A stretch of 64,000 nt of DNA from Halonotius aquaticus (GTDB lineage: Archaea; Halobacteriota; Halobacteria; Halobacteriales; Haloferacaceae). Both the position numbers and the translations under genes were made by a program. The stretch's first letter is position 1; each line of letters opens with the position of its first letter. Under the pieces are notes generated by a model that worked only from the letters and a program-made list of their open reading frames with translations, was not told where the DNA came from and did no database searches. The stretch covers positions 62,001-126,000 of the forward strand of contig NZ_QKNY01000003.1 of assembly GCF_003605575.1 (NCBI RefSeq), in the 5' to 3' direction. This document shows positions 1 through 8,317 of this stretch, piece by piece.

Positions 1-336
1 GTGACGGAACTGATCGGCGACCGCGAGATCGCCGTGACGCTGTTGCTCGCAAGCGGCGCTGAGGCGGCGGTCGACGATCGCTTAGAAACTGCTGCGACCC
101 AGCTTCGCGAGGCCGGGATCGACACAAACACGTCGACTGCAGCCGGCTCGCCGTTCGATTCGCTGATGGATGCGGCACCAACCCACGACGCGATTGTGAT
201 CGGCGAGGCAGCCCCCTCGCTGCGGTCGCTCGTTTTCGGTGATGAAGCCGAGCGCGTGGCCGCGTCCTCTGTCGGCCCGGTGTTGGTCGTCCGCCGAGAG
301 GAAGAGAAGGCTGAAGCTACCGATTCAGAGCAGTAA
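1..336 (+). CDS. UspA-family universal stress protein, C-terminal part (5' cut by window edge)
   Basis: The 111 residues match the C-terminal two thirds of a UspA domain: the beta strand HDAIVIGE, then a helix with the DEAERVA pattern, then the closing SVGPVLVVRR strand. UspA proteins are nucleotide-binding dimers of about 140 residues. The usual first strand with its Asp is absent, so the true start probably lies before base 1; the GTG at base 1 may be an internal codon. The Gly-rich ATP loop (G-x2-G-x9-G-S/T) of ATP-binding members is not recognisable, since GEAAPSLRSLVFGD stands there. This could be the non-ATP-binding type. Family is fairly sure; start and ligand are not. Confidence 0.7.
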   Translation: MTELIGDREIAVTLLLASGAEAAVDDRLETAATQLREAGIDTNTSTAAGSPFDSLMDAAPTHDAIVIGEAAPSLRSLVFGDEAERVAASSVGPVLVVRREEEKAEATDSEQ

Positions 337-436
337 TGCACTTCCAGTATCGAAGTCGAGGAGACCGAGGGCAAGAACGGAGCGACGCGCCGAAATCGAG
401 TCAGATATATTGAACCGAACGTCGTACCTGCCCACT

Positions 437-583
437 GTGAACGTCGAATTCGAATGCATTGTCTGTGGCGAAACAGCAGTCGCATCGGTTGACGACGATG
501 AGGTACCGGACGACGATGAGCCGATGGAGACGCTCCACGACTGTCCAAACTGTGGGATCGAAACGATCTGGGTCGAAGCCTAA
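437..583 (+). CDS. Small CxxC...CxxC zinc-ribbon protein, 48 aa
   Basis: A 48-residue acidic microprotein has two knuckles, CIVC near residue 7 and CPNC near residue 36, a spacing that suits one zinc ribbon. It begins at GTG 437. A TATA-like element (gatatattga, about 404-413) lies about 28 nt upstream, which fits a leaderless transcript and supports this start. Haloarchaea encode many such tiny zinc-finger proteins, mostly of unknown role, and some affect stress response or biofilm. I do not recognise a specific function. It is co-directional with the stress protein upstream and convergent with the metal regulator downstream. Confidence 0.7.
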   Translation: MNVEFECIVCGETAVASVDDDEVPDDDEPMETLHDCPNCGIETIWVEA

Positions 584-636
584 CGCACCACGCCACGTGT
601 CGCCCTGCTGGTATCGCGGTGGCAACCGCTCACAGC

Positions 637-1311
637 TCAGGCTACAGCCTCATCAACCGGCTCAACCCGAATCGACCGCGCAACGGATTCAGGAAGGCTC
701 TGTTCGTCGCCGCTGGCGGTTTCGACGGTAATCATCCCGAACGGCGCGATATCGGTGAGTTCGAGCTCCGTCCCCGGCGTGATGCCGGCCGCTTCGAGAT
801 AGGTCAACTCTTCCTCGTCGCGGTCGCTAACGCGGCTGACGACGACGTGGTCGCCGGTCTCAAACTCGGTGAGTCGGACGGCATCGTCGCCTTCGATCGG
901 GTCGAGTTCGACACCCGGAATCGGATCGCCGTGGGGGTCGACAGTCGGGTTATCGAGGGCCTCGGCGACGCGGCGTTCAAACTCCTCAGAGATGTGGTGT
1001 TCTAAGGCGTCGGCCTCCTCGTGTACCTCGTGCCAGTCGTAATCGAGGTGTTCGGTGAGATACGTTTCCAGCAGGCGATGGTGGCGAATCACCTCTAAGG
1101 CGACAGTTTCGCCCTCCGCGGTCAACTCGACGCCCTTGTACTTCTCGTGGTCGATAAGGTCGTTTTCGGCCAGCGAACTCACCATGCTGGTGACCGTCGG
1201 CGGGGTCTTCTCAAGATACTCCGCGATTTCGGAGGTCGACACCGGCGGCCCGCCCTCGGTCTGAAGGACGTAAATCGCTTTCAGGTAGTCCTCCATGGTG
1301 TCGCTGAACAT
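637..1311 (-). CDS. sirR: DtxR/MntR-family metal-dependent transcriptional regulator
   Basis: This is a 224-residue three-part repressor: N-terminal winged helix (about 1-65, SEIAEYLEKTPPTVTSMVSS recognition region), dimerisation/metal domain (about 70-140), and a C-terminal FeoA/SH3-like domain (about 150-220). Such regulators bind Fe(II) or Mn(II) and then repress uptake genes. In the metal segment DALEHHIS, the position that is Cys in DtxR and Glu in MntR is Asp, so the preferred metal cannot be read from sequence. It stands alone on the minus strand. Two DtxR-type operators occur far away in this window (52725-52772) and could be targets of this or another family member. Confidence 0.88.
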   Translation of the reverse strand: MFSDTMEDYLKAIYVLQTEGGPPVSTSEIAEYLEKTPPTVTSMVSSLAENDLIDHEKYKGVELTAEGETVALEVIRHHRLLETYLTEHLDYDWHEVHEEADALEHHISEEFERRVAEALDNPTVDPHGDPIPGVELDPIEGDDAVRLTEFETGDHVVVSRVSDRDEEELTYLEAAGITPGTELELTDIAPFGMITVETASGDEQSLPESVARSIRVEPVDEAVA

Positions 1312-1368
1312 ACAGGGGCTAGCGGTGTCGAGGGCAAATAGCTACCGGGAAGCAGCGACGACCGCGGG

Positions 1369-2598
1369 CTATCCACCGGGGCCCATCAGATGACTGCGGA
1401 GAATATCCGGCGTCTTGGTGCCGGATTCGGTGTTGAGCAACACCACCGTCTCGTCGCCATCGAAGCCGCCATCGTCGGCGTACCGCCACGCGCCAGCCGG
1501 GGCCGCGCCGCCGGCCGCGCCCATCTCGATGACCTCGTTGCTGGCGACGGCGACCGCCGATTCGAGGATCTCATCGTCGTCAACGGTGACGGCCGCCCCG
1601 TTGAGTCGCTCCAAGGCAGCGACAGCCTGCTCACCGCCGGCCGGATCAGGCACCTCCAGTTCGCCGACGATCGTATCCGGGACAGCCCACGGCTCGGGTG
1701 CGCTCGCGCCGCTGTCGACCGCGGTGGCGATCGGTGCACACCCCGTCGGCTGTACCGCCACCAAGGTTGGCGTCTCGTCAGCAACGCCAATCGTGACCAA
1801 CTCCTCAAAGCCAGCGGCAACGCCAACGACCACCTCGCCGGTGCTTGCCGGGACGAAAACGACATCCGGAACCGCGCCGAGATCCGCATACAGCTCGAAG
1901 GCCAGGGTCTTCGCGCCCTCCTGTCGGTACGGCGTGGTGAACTCCTGTAGCGAGTAGTAGTCGCCAGCCAACTGCTCGTCGACAGCGTCGGCGGCATCCG
2001 AATACCGCCCACCGACGACCTGCATCTCCCCGCCGTGGACGTTGATCATCGCCTTGTTCGAAAACGCTGACCGCGAGGGAACAAACGCGTAGCTCCGGAC
2101 GCCGAGGCGACCCAGATACGCCGCTGCCGACTGCCCACTGTTGCCGGTTGTCGCCAGTGCGGCCGGTTCGACAGCCTCGGGAGCTGCTCTGGCTGCGATC
2201 GCGGTCGTCGCGATACTCATGCCGCGATCATAGATCGTTCCTGTTGGATTCCGGCTCTCGTCTTTGATGTAGACGCTGTCGACGCTGAGTTCGTCGGCCA
2301 GCCGATCGGCGGCGACCAGCGGTGTCGCCCCCTCGCCGGCGGTGACGGCGTCGGCGGCGTCGAACGGCAACAAGGCGTCATACTGCCACTGTCCGCGTGC
2401 GGACTGGCCACCGGTGGCCGCGTCAGCGTCGCGGGGAGGTGCGCCGCGGTCGAACAGCGCGGCATCATCAACCGCGTCGTAGTCGTAGGCGACGGTGCAG
2501 GCAGTGCCACAGGTCGGACAGCCCTGATCGGCATCGAGCGGGTGGATCGTCTCGCAGTCCGGACACCGTAGGCCCTGAACAGCCCCCGTTGGTTCCAT
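1369..2598 (-). CDS. Threonine-synthase-like fold-type II protein lacking the PLP lysine
   Basis: The 409-residue protein has an N-terminal four-Cys zinc ribbon (CPDC...CPTC), as in archaeal threonine synthases, followed by the fold-type II PLP-enzyme body. The phosphate-binding TTGNSGQSAAAY loop and late STGEVVVG loop are present. The Schiff-base motif, normally NPTGSFKDRG, reads NPTGTIYDRG, so Lys is replaced by Tyr. I rechecked the codon (TAT on the minus strand). Without that lysine normal PLP catalysis is not expected, so a non-catalytic or altered role is likely. Start chosen at ATG 2598: the 52 residues that could be read upstream have no family likeness and lie over the divergent promoter region. 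Confidence 0.8.
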   Translation of the reverse strand: MEPTGAVQGLRCPDCETIHPLDADQGCPTCGTACTVAYDYDAVDDAALFDRGAPPRDADAATGGQSARGQWQYDALLPFDAADAVTAGEGATPLVAADRLADELSVDSVYIKDESRNPTGTIYDRGMSIATTAIAARAAPEAVEPAALATTGNSGQSAAAYLGRLGVRSYAFVPSRSAFSNKAMINVHGGEMQVVGGRYSDAADAVDEQLAGDYYSLQEFTTPYRQEGAKTLAFELYADLGAVPDVVFVPASTGEVVVGVAAGFEELVTIGVADETPTLVAVQPTGCAPIATAVDSGASAPEPWAVPDTIVGELEVPDPAGGEQAVAALERLNGAAVTVDDDEILESAVAVASNEVIEMGAAGGAAPAGAWRYADDGGFDGDETVVLLNTESGTKTPDILRSHLMGPGG

Positions 2599-2701
2599 AC
2601 ACGGCGTTGGGTACCGACGCCCTAAGCCCTTCCCGTCGCTCGGGGAGCTACGAGTGACCTGATGGCAAGCTATTATGTGTGCAGCAGCGTAGCCTACAGC
2701 G

Positions 2702-3694
2702 ATGGGTTCCCCGCTGTCCCGGCGGCAGACACTCGGGTTGACCGCAACCGCCATCGCCGGCGGTACAGCCGGCTGTCTCGGCGGCGACCCACCCGAGGGA
2801 ACGATCGATTACTCAGTGCTGGACGCCATCGACTGGGCGAATGCTCCGCCAACAAAGGAGACAACCGCGGGCACCCAAAAGCCGGTGTTCCGGGAGTATC
2901 TGGCTGACGGCGATCCAGACACCGTGTTGATCCTGTATCATAACGCGACCCTCGATAGCCGGATGCTCACTCCGCTGGCCACGGCGATTGCCGAGACAGG
3001 AGTTGCCCACGTCATCACCCCCGACATTCGGGGCCACGGGCCCAACCCGATTCGCCGTGGTGACAGCGAGTATGTGGGGCAACTCAGCGACGATCTTGAA
3101 GCGGTTATCGCCACCGCAAACAGCCTCCAGCGGCCGACGCCACTCGATGAGTTCGACACGGTCATCATCGGCGGCCACGGTGCCGGCGGCGGGTTTGCGG
3201 CCCGAATCGGCGCGGATCCACTCGGCGACAGCCTCGCCGACGCCTATCTGTTTTTGGCACCGCATCTCGGGCGACTGCTCACTCCGACGAGCCGACGCGC
3301 CTTCGGCGGCTGGCAGCAGTTCAACGTCCAATCGGCCCTGGTAGCTGGGCTGTTCAACGGCCTCGGTGTTGGCCTCTACAATGACACCGAGGTCGTCAGC
3401 TACGAGATGCCGGAGAGCGCCCGCTATGGAGCTGAGACGCGCTCTTACACGTTCCGGCTGGCCACCGATCTGGTGCCGGATGAGCATACCGTCGTCACCG
3501 AGATCGAACAGCCGACGCTCACGCTTGTCGGCAGCGACGACGAGGCCGTGATCCCGTCGGCCTACGAGTCGTTGCTGGCTGACACCGAGGGGAGTCAGGT
3601 ATCGATTCTCGACGGCCTCTCGCATCTCGAACTGATGGCCCACCCGAAAACGCTTGAGGCAACGATCGCGTGGATTGAGTCACTCGGTGGGTAG
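2702..3694 (+). CDS. Alpha/beta-hydrolase-fold TAT lipoprotein with altered nucleophile elbow
   Basis: The 330-residue protein starts with a twin-arginine signal (SRRQTLGLTATAIAGG) and a lipobox ending GTAGC, so it should be exported and lipid-anchored. The body has alpha/beta-hydrolase order: a strand then ILYHNATLD, DIRGHG near residue 110, an elbow, and late Asp (GSDDEAV) and His (DGLSHLE) positions of the triad. The elbow reads GGHGAGGG where serine hydrolases have GHSxGG. Ser is therefore Gly, while the Asp and His candidates remain. It may be a pseudo-hydrolase, a binding protein, or use another nucleophile. It is divergent from the threonine-synthase-like gene. Confidence 0.78.
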   Translation: MGSPLSRRQTLGLTATAIAGGTAGCLGGDPPEGTIDYSVLDAIDWANAPPTKETTAGTQKPVFREYLADGDPDTVLILYHNATLDSRMLTPLATAIAETGVAHVITPDIRGHGPNPIRRGDSEYVGQLSDDLEAVIATANSLQRPTPLDEFDTVIIGGHGAGGGFAARIGADPLGDSLADAYLFLAPHLGRLLTPTSRRAFGGWQQFNVQSALVAGLFNGLGVGLYNDTEVVSYEMPESARYGAETRSYTFRLATDLVPDEHTVVTEIEQPTLTLVGSDDEAVIPSAYESLLADTEGSQVSILDGLSHLELMAHPKTLEATIAWIESLGG

Positions 3695-3760
3695 GCCGAC
3701 ACCGCTACAGTCTGATAGGAGTCCGGGTGCTTCTTTGCCCCCGCCATCCCATATAACAGT

Positions 3761-5032
3761 ATGAGTCGTTCTGTTGTCGTTATCGGCGGCGGACTCGCGG
3801 GGTTGGTCGCCACCCGCCATCTCGCGGCTGGTGGCGCGGATGTCACGCTGTATGAGGCCGACGAGACGGTGGGGGGCCGCGTCACCACCCACACCGAACG
3901 CGGCTATACGTTGGATCGCGGCTTTCAGGTGCTGTTTACCGCCTATCCGGCGGTACAGCGGGAGCTCGATCTTGCTGCCCTCGACCTCCGGCGGTTTTCG
4001 CCGGGCGCCACGATCGCCCGGCCCGGCGGTCGGTCGGTGTTGGCCGACCCACTGGGTGATCCGAGTGCTGCCCTTGCCAGTCTGCTTACTGATGAGGTCA
4101 CCACAACCGACAAACTGCGAACGCTCGCGCTCCGACAGGATCTTTCGACACGGGCCTACGACGATCTGCTCCAGCGACCCGACGCATCGATCCGCGAGTG
4201 GCTTCGTGAATGGGGCTTCTCCGAGCAGTACAGCAGTAACTTCATCGCGCCGTTCTACGGTGGGATCACGCTGGATCGATCGCTGTCGACCTCCAAGCGC
4301 GTCTTCGAGTACACGTTCAAGGCCCTCAGCGACGGCGACAGCGCGGTGCCGGCCGAGGGGATGGCCGCAATCCCGCGGCAACTCGCCGCGGCCGCCGCCG
4401 ACGCCGGGGCAACAATCCAGACCGGCGAGGCTGTCACAGAACTCACACAGAAACGCCGGCATGCGGTCGTTGTCACCGACAACGATCGCCGCGCGGTCGA
4501 CGCCGTCGTCGTGGCAACCGGCGCGCGACAGGCGGCGCGGCTCACCGACTGTGCTGCGATCCCGACCGATGGCGTCGGCTGTGTCACCCAACACTATCGG
4601 CTCCCAGCGGCTGACGGTCTCGACACCGGGCGGCGACTGCTGTTGAACGCCGGCGACAGCGCGCCGAATACGGTTGTGCCGATGTCGACGGTCGCCCCCG
4701 AGTACGCGCCCGACGACGGGGTGCTGCTGAATGCGACGTTCCTCGGCGACGACGTCGTCGACACCGACAGCCAGCAACTCGCTGCCAAGACCCGCGAGAC
4801 GCTGTCGGCGTGGTACCCCGACCGGCAGTTCGACGGCCTCGACCCCCTTCGAACCGATCGGATTCCGTTTGCGCAGTTCGCCCAACCGCCCGGGATTCAC
4901 GAGTCGCTGCCAGATGTACGTGATGGCGGACGACGCACCTATCTGGCCGGTGAGTACACCGAGTGGTCGTCGATTCAGGGCGCGATGGAAAGCGGTCGCA
5001 AAGCCGCCCGTGCGGTGTTAAAGGATCGCTGA
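3761..5032 (+). CDS. FAD-dependent amine oxidase / phytoene-desaturase-like oxidoreductase
   Basis: The 423-residue flavoprotein has an N-terminal Rossmann dinucleotide motif (VVVIGGGLAGLVATRHL) followed by the EADETVGGR ribose-binding and GGR motifs typical of the phytoene desaturase, protoporphyrinogen oxidase and monoamine oxidase group. A C-terminal FAD-binding segment reads YLAGEYTEWSSIQGAMESG. Substrate cannot be told from sequence; haloarchaeal relatives are usually annotated as protoporphyrinogen-oxidase-like or carotenoid-related. It lies 66 bp behind the lipoprotein gene, possibly with its own promoter (catataacag just before the start). Length is normal for the family. Confidence 0.85.
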   Translation: MSRSVVVIGGGLAGLVATRHLAAGGADVTLYEADETVGGRVTTHTERGYTLDRGFQVLFTAYPAVQRELDLAALDLRRFSPGATIARPGGRSVLADPLGDPSAALASLLTDEVTTTDKLRTLALRQDLSTRAYDDLLQRPDASIREWLREWGFSEQYSSNFIAPFYGGITLDRSLSTSKRVFEYTFKALSDGDSAVPAEGMAAIPRQLAAAAADAGATIQTGEAVTELTQKRRHAVVVTDNDRRAVDAVVVATGARQAARLTDCAAIPTDGVGCVTQHYRLPAADGLDTGRRLLLNAGDSAPNTVVPMSTVAPEYAPDDGVLLNATFLGDDVVDTDSQQLAAKTRETLSAWYPDRQFDGLDPLRTDRIPFAQFAQPPGIHESLPDVRDGGRRTYLAGEYTEWSSIQGAMESGRKAARAVLKDR

Positions 5033-5039
5033 GACGGGG

Positions 5040-5753
5040 TCACAACAACCGCTGTAACTGCTGGAGTGGCGGAAACCACAGCGTGTCGTCATCTTCGTCA
5101 TCCCAGACCACCGGCTGTAGCGGGGCCAGCGTTGACACCAGCGGCGACGGCAGATCGGCTGCTCGTCGGTCGCTGATATCGACGCCGCCAGCGAGGGTGG
5201 TAAACGCTGGGAGCACCAGTAATTCGCCGCCGCGGTAAGCGTCTTTGCCAAACAGATAGCAGGGGCGTTTCACCCCCTCGATCGTGATCGCCGGATGGGC
5301 ATGGCCGATCACGTAGCGATGCCCACGTTCCTCGGGCGGGGCGTGGCCATGGCAAACAACCGTGCCGTCATCGAGTGTGACCGCGTCAGCAACCGAGCCC
5401 GGCCAGCAGTCGGCCAGCCGGCTATCGTGGTTGCCGACAACAGCGAGCGCGTCGACATCGGCGTCGGCACAGTCGGCCCACAGCCCTTCGATGGCGTCGG
5501 CAGCAGTCCGTGGCAGCCGATCGAAGCTGTGGAGGAGATCGCCAGCAAAGACGATCGTCGCCGGCGCGAAGCGATCCAGCAGTGTGCGAACGCGCTGGCG
5601 GATCGACTCGCCAGCGTCGATCGGAGCCGCAACACGGGAGGCGTCGCCCCGGCCAACATGGAGATCAGCGAGCACCACCGCGTCGGCGGCGTCGAGGTAC
5701 ACCGCCCGGTCGGCGAACCTCAGCGTCTCAGCAGCCGGTGGGCGGACAGCCAT
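5040..5753 (-). CDS. Calcineurin-like metallophosphoesterase
   Basis: The 237-residue protein has the full set of metallophosphoesterase blocks in order: DLHVG (about 30), GDLLHSF (about 70), GNHD (about 104), CHGH (about 134) and GHAHP (about 151). These coordinate two metal ions. The overall form matches the archaeal SbcD-related phosphoesterase subfamily of about 230-250 residues, whose substrate is not firmly known. It is convergent with the flavoprotein gene (7 bp apart) and divergent from the regulator at 5837, an arrangement suggesting a shared control region of 83 bp. Confidence 0.85.
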   Translation of the reverse strand: MAVRPPAAETLRFADRAVYLDAADAVVLADLHVGRGDASRVAAPIDAGESIRQRVRTLLDRFAPATIVFAGDLLHSFDRLPRTAADAIEGLWADCADADVDALAVVGNHDSRLADCWPGSVADAVTLDDGTVVCHGHAPPEERGHRYVIGHAHPAITIEGVKRPCYLFGKDAYRGGELLVLPAFTTLAGGVDISDRRAADLPSPLVSTLAPLQPVVWDDEDDDTLWFPPLQQLQRLL

Positions 5754-5836
5754 ACCGACGTGTTGGCGTCGACGGACAAAACCCTCCGGTCGGCGATCCC
5801 GTCGGGCTTTTTACCGTGCCACCGAAAGCAACGGGT

Positions 5837-6616
5837 ATGAGCGATGCCCTCGCGGACAAGCGAACGGCCACGCGGTTTCGCGTGCTGGTGGAGATCGCTG
5901 ACCGCCAGCCGGCGGTGAGCCAAGGCGAGATCGCCGACTCGGTTGGCGTCACCAGCCAAGCTGTCTCCGAGTACATCCGCGAGCTCGTCGACGACGGCCT
6001 CGTCCGCAAGGAGGGGCGCTCCCGGTATGCCGTCACCAAGGAGGGCGTCGACTGGCTGTTTCAGGAGGCCAGATCCCTCCAGCGGTTCGCCAACCACGTC
6101 ACCGACGACGTGTTGGGCAGCGTCCAGGAGGATACAGCGATCGCCACCGACGCGATCGAAGCCGGCCAGCAGGTCACTCTCTCACTGGAAGACGGGTTGC
6201 TGCATGCGACCCCCGGCGACGAGGGGCCGGCAACCGGGGTCGCCACGACCGATGCCAACGCCGGCACCGACGTGAGCGTCACCTCATTTGAGGGGATCAT
6301 CGAGATGACAACCGGCACGGTCACTGTCGCACAGGTGCCGCCGGCTCGTGATGGCGGCAGCCGCGAGGCCGATATCGACGCGTTGGCCGACCACTGTGAG
6401 ACCGCCGATCAGTGTCTGGCAGCCGATGTCGAAGGCGTCGTCTCACTCCGGGAGGCGGGCTACGAGCCAGCGGTGACGGTTGCTGCCGGCGAGGTCGCTG
6501 CCGCGGCGGCCGCCGTCGGGATGGCTGTCGTCGTCGCCGCCTCAACCGACACAGTTGGTCGTGTCACCGACGCACTCCGCGATGGCGACACGGATTATGA
6601 CGTCACAACGCTGTAA
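5837..6616 (+). CDS. Winged-helix transcriptional regulator with long C-terminal domain
   Basis: The 259-residue protein carries an N-terminal winged helix (about 10-75; VSQGEIADSVGVTSQAVSEY is the HTH, then DDGLVRKEGRSRYAVTKEG is the wing), of MarR/Lrp-like type. The 180-residue C-terminal part has alternating strands and Ala/Val-rich segments near the end but no ligand domain that I recognise. The start is set at ATG 5837; reading farther upstream would overlap the divergent phosphoesterase and gives Arg-rich non-protein-like sequence. The divergent position suggests it could control the phosphoesterase or itself, which is inference. Confidence 0.8.
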   Translation: MSDALADKRTATRFRVLVEIADRQPAVSQGEIADSVGVTSQAVSEYIRELVDDGLVRKEGRSRYAVTKEGVDWLFQEARSLQRFANHVTDDVLGSVQEDTAIATDAIEAGQQVTLSLEDGLLHATPGDEGPATGVATTDANAGTDVSVTSFEGIIEMTTGTVTVAQVPPARDGGSREADIDALADHCETADQCLAADVEGVVSLREAGYEPAVTVAAGEVAAAAAAVGMAVVVAASTDTVGRVTDALRDGDTDYDVTTL

Positions 6617-6639
6617 GCGCACGCTATCGCCGCGCCCGC

Positions 6640-7254
6640 TCAGGCGGTGCCCTCGGCGTGATCTTTCGCGGTCGCATAGGCTTCCTGGAGCTGTTTGAAC
6701 TCCTCGCTGCTGCCGCCGCGATCGGGGTGGGTCTCTTTGGCTCGCGAGCGGTAGGCATCGCGAACCTCGGTGGCGGTGGCGTCAGGCGAAATCCCCAGCT
6801 GCTCGTAGGCACGATCCACCGGGTCGTTGCTGGTCGGTGGGGGACGGACATCATCCGGGATCTCAAAGGGCAGTCGGCGGCCGAGGTTGGCCGCGGGCAT
6901 CTCAGCCTCACACAGAATGACGTGGGTTGTGGTCTCCTCAAGTCCAAAGAGGACGCGTGGATCAAAGGTAAGCCCGACATCTCGATCCGGCAGATAGAAC
7001 TCCAGGCTGTGGCCGGCACGGTCGTGGCCTTCAAGATACGGTTCGTCGATCGCCGTCAGATACTCTCGGAATTCGGCACGCCGCCGCTCCGTGCCACTGG
7101 TGTACTGGGTGCGGTCGTGGTGGCCGTGATCTGTGGCAGGAAACAGTCGATCGCCAACATAGAAGAGGGCAGCGACGATCGCGGAGGCAACCAGTCCCAA
7201 GAGGAGCCCAAAGACGACCCACGCCGGCAGCGTGGCCTGCAGCACGGATAACAC
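6640..7254 (-). CDS. Membrane-anchored J-domain (DnaJ-like) protein
   Basis: The 204-residue protein has one N-terminal transmembrane helix (about 10-32), a 100-residue middle part with no known domain, and a C-terminal J domain (about 145-200) with the invariant HPD in KETHPDRGG. J domains stimulate Hsp70 (DnaK) ATPase. The terminal placement and membrane anchor are unlike cytosolic DnaJ, which has an N-terminal J domain. It may recruit DnaK to the membrane. It follows the MTH865 gene by 46 bp on the same strand, so the two may be co-transcribed. Confidence 0.85.
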   Translation of the reverse strand: MLSVLQATLPAWVVFGLLLGLVASAIVAALFYVGDRLFPATDHGHHDRTQYTSGTERRRAEFREYLTAIDEPYLEGHDRAGHSLEFYLPDRDVGLTFDPRVLFGLEETTTHVILCEAEMPAANLGRRLPFEIPDDVRPPPTSNDPVDRAYEQLGISPDATATEVRDAYRSRAKETHPDRGGSSEEFKQLQEAYATAKDHAEGTA

Positions 7255-7300
7255 ACCTGTCGTTTGCGCTCCAGAATAAAGAACGTCTCGCCCCTGTCGC

Positions 7301-7558
7301 TCAGATCACGCCTTCGTCTTTCAGGCCCGCGATCGCGTCGTCCACGAGTGACTCAACATCCTCGTAGGGAAACTCTTGGTGGCCGCTGAGCTCCGAGGCA
7401 AGTTCCATTGCGGTAAGCGTTCGTTCTCCGGCGGTGAACGTTGTCCCCGGGCCGTTGGGGAGTGCGGGAACCAGATCCATCTGGCCGGTGATCGGGTAGT
7501 CGGCCCCGGCGAAGGCCTCGGTGAACTGCTCGCGGAGTTCGGCTTCAACTGATGACAT
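7301..7558 (-). CDS. MTH865-like small protein, 85 aa
   Basis: The 85-residue acidic protein matches the archaeal MTH865 family by its layout: an N-terminal helix (EAELREQFTEAF), a central TFTAGERTLTAMEL segment and a C-terminal helical half ending in GLKDEGVI. The family has a solved small EF-hand-like helical fold but no assigned function. The start at 7558 (ATG) is preferred because the upstream extension is Cys/Arg-rich and unlike protein. It is probably the first gene of a two-gene unit with the membrane J-protein and is divergent from the halocyanin gene. Confidence 0.75.
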   Translation of the reverse strand: MSSVEAELREQFTEAFAGADYPITGQMDLVPALPNGPGTTFTAGERTLTAMELASELSGHQEFPYEDVESLVDDAIAGLKDEGVI

Positions 7559-7681
7559 GGGCGAATGTGTCGGGATCGGCAGTAAAAGCGTTCCGAAACG
7601 GGTGACACGCGGGGAGACGCACCAGTGGGTGGGCGGCTGCGAACCAACATATTCACTACACCCGATCACGAAGGGCGAGAT

Positions 7682-8317
7682 ATGAGCGACAACGACGCGG
7701 TCTCGCGGCGGGGGCTGCTTCGAACAGCGGCCGGCGGCGTCGCCGCGGCGGGAGCCGCAACGGCCACGGCAGGTACCGCGGCTGGGCAGTCGGAGATGGC
7801 TGATTTCGGGAGCCACCTACAGGGCGTCGACGGCGGCACCGAAGATCTTCGTGGAAACGATGAAGTTACTGTCCAGGTCGGTGCCAGCGGCAACGGCGGC
7901 AATCTCGCCTTCAGCCCAGCCGGCATCTGGATCGACCCAGGAACGACCGTCATCTGGGAGTGGACCGGCGAAGGCGGCGGCCACAACGTCGAGACCGTTG
8001 AGGGGCCAGCCGAGCTTGGAAGCGAGACGGTGAGCGAGGCCGGCTTCACCTACGAGTTCACCTTCACCGAGGAACACGCCGGTATCACCAAGTATCAGTG
8101 TGTCCCCCACTCCTCGCTTGGGATGCTCGGAGCGGTCGCTGTCGGCGGCGACGTGCCGACAGTTGAGACCGGCGGCGGTGGCGGCGGTGGCGGCGCGCCA
8201 CAGATCCCGGATACAGCCAAAACACTCGGGTTGGCAACGTTTGTGGCGATGGTCTCGACGCTCTCGTTTGCCTTCTTCTTCCTCAAATACGGCGGCGACT
8301 ACGAGGACGCGGCCTGA
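7682..8317 (+). CDS. Halocyanin: TAT-exported, membrane-anchored type I copper protein
   Basis: The 211-residue protein opens with a twin-arginine signal (SRRGLLRTAAGG), then a plastocyanin-like domain (about 55-155). Type I copper ligands are visible: His in GGHNVE, then Cys, His and Met in YQCVPHSSLGMLG. A poly-glycine linker (about residues 163-170) leads to a C-terminal transmembrane helix (about 180-203). Halocyanins carry electrons to terminal oxidases or from denitrification enzymes at the outer membrane face. The C-terminal anchor replaces the N-terminal lipid anchor of many halocyanins. No oxidase subunit is adjacent; its stop touches that of the convergent glycosyltransferase. Confidence 0.9.
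   Translation: MSDNDAVSRRGLLRTAAGGVAAAGAATATAGTAAGQSEMADFGSHLQGVDGGTEDLRGNDEVTVQVGASGNGGNLAFSPAGIWIDPGTTVIWEWTGEGGGHNVETVEGPAELGSETVSEAGFTYEFTFTEEHAGITKYQCVPHSSLGMLGAVAVGGDVPTVETGGGGGGGGAPQIPDTAKTLGLATFVAMVSTLSFAFFFLKYGGDYEDAA

Noticed and set aside
2599-2754. 52-residue upstream extension of the threonine-synthase-like protein
   Set aside because: It crosses the divergent promoter and the start of the lipoprotein gene; the zinc ribbon normally begins right after the chosen Met.
8182-8205. GGC-rich microsatellite in the halocyanin gene
   Set aside because: It encodes the poly-Gly linker between the copper domain and membrane anchor; ordinary for the family.
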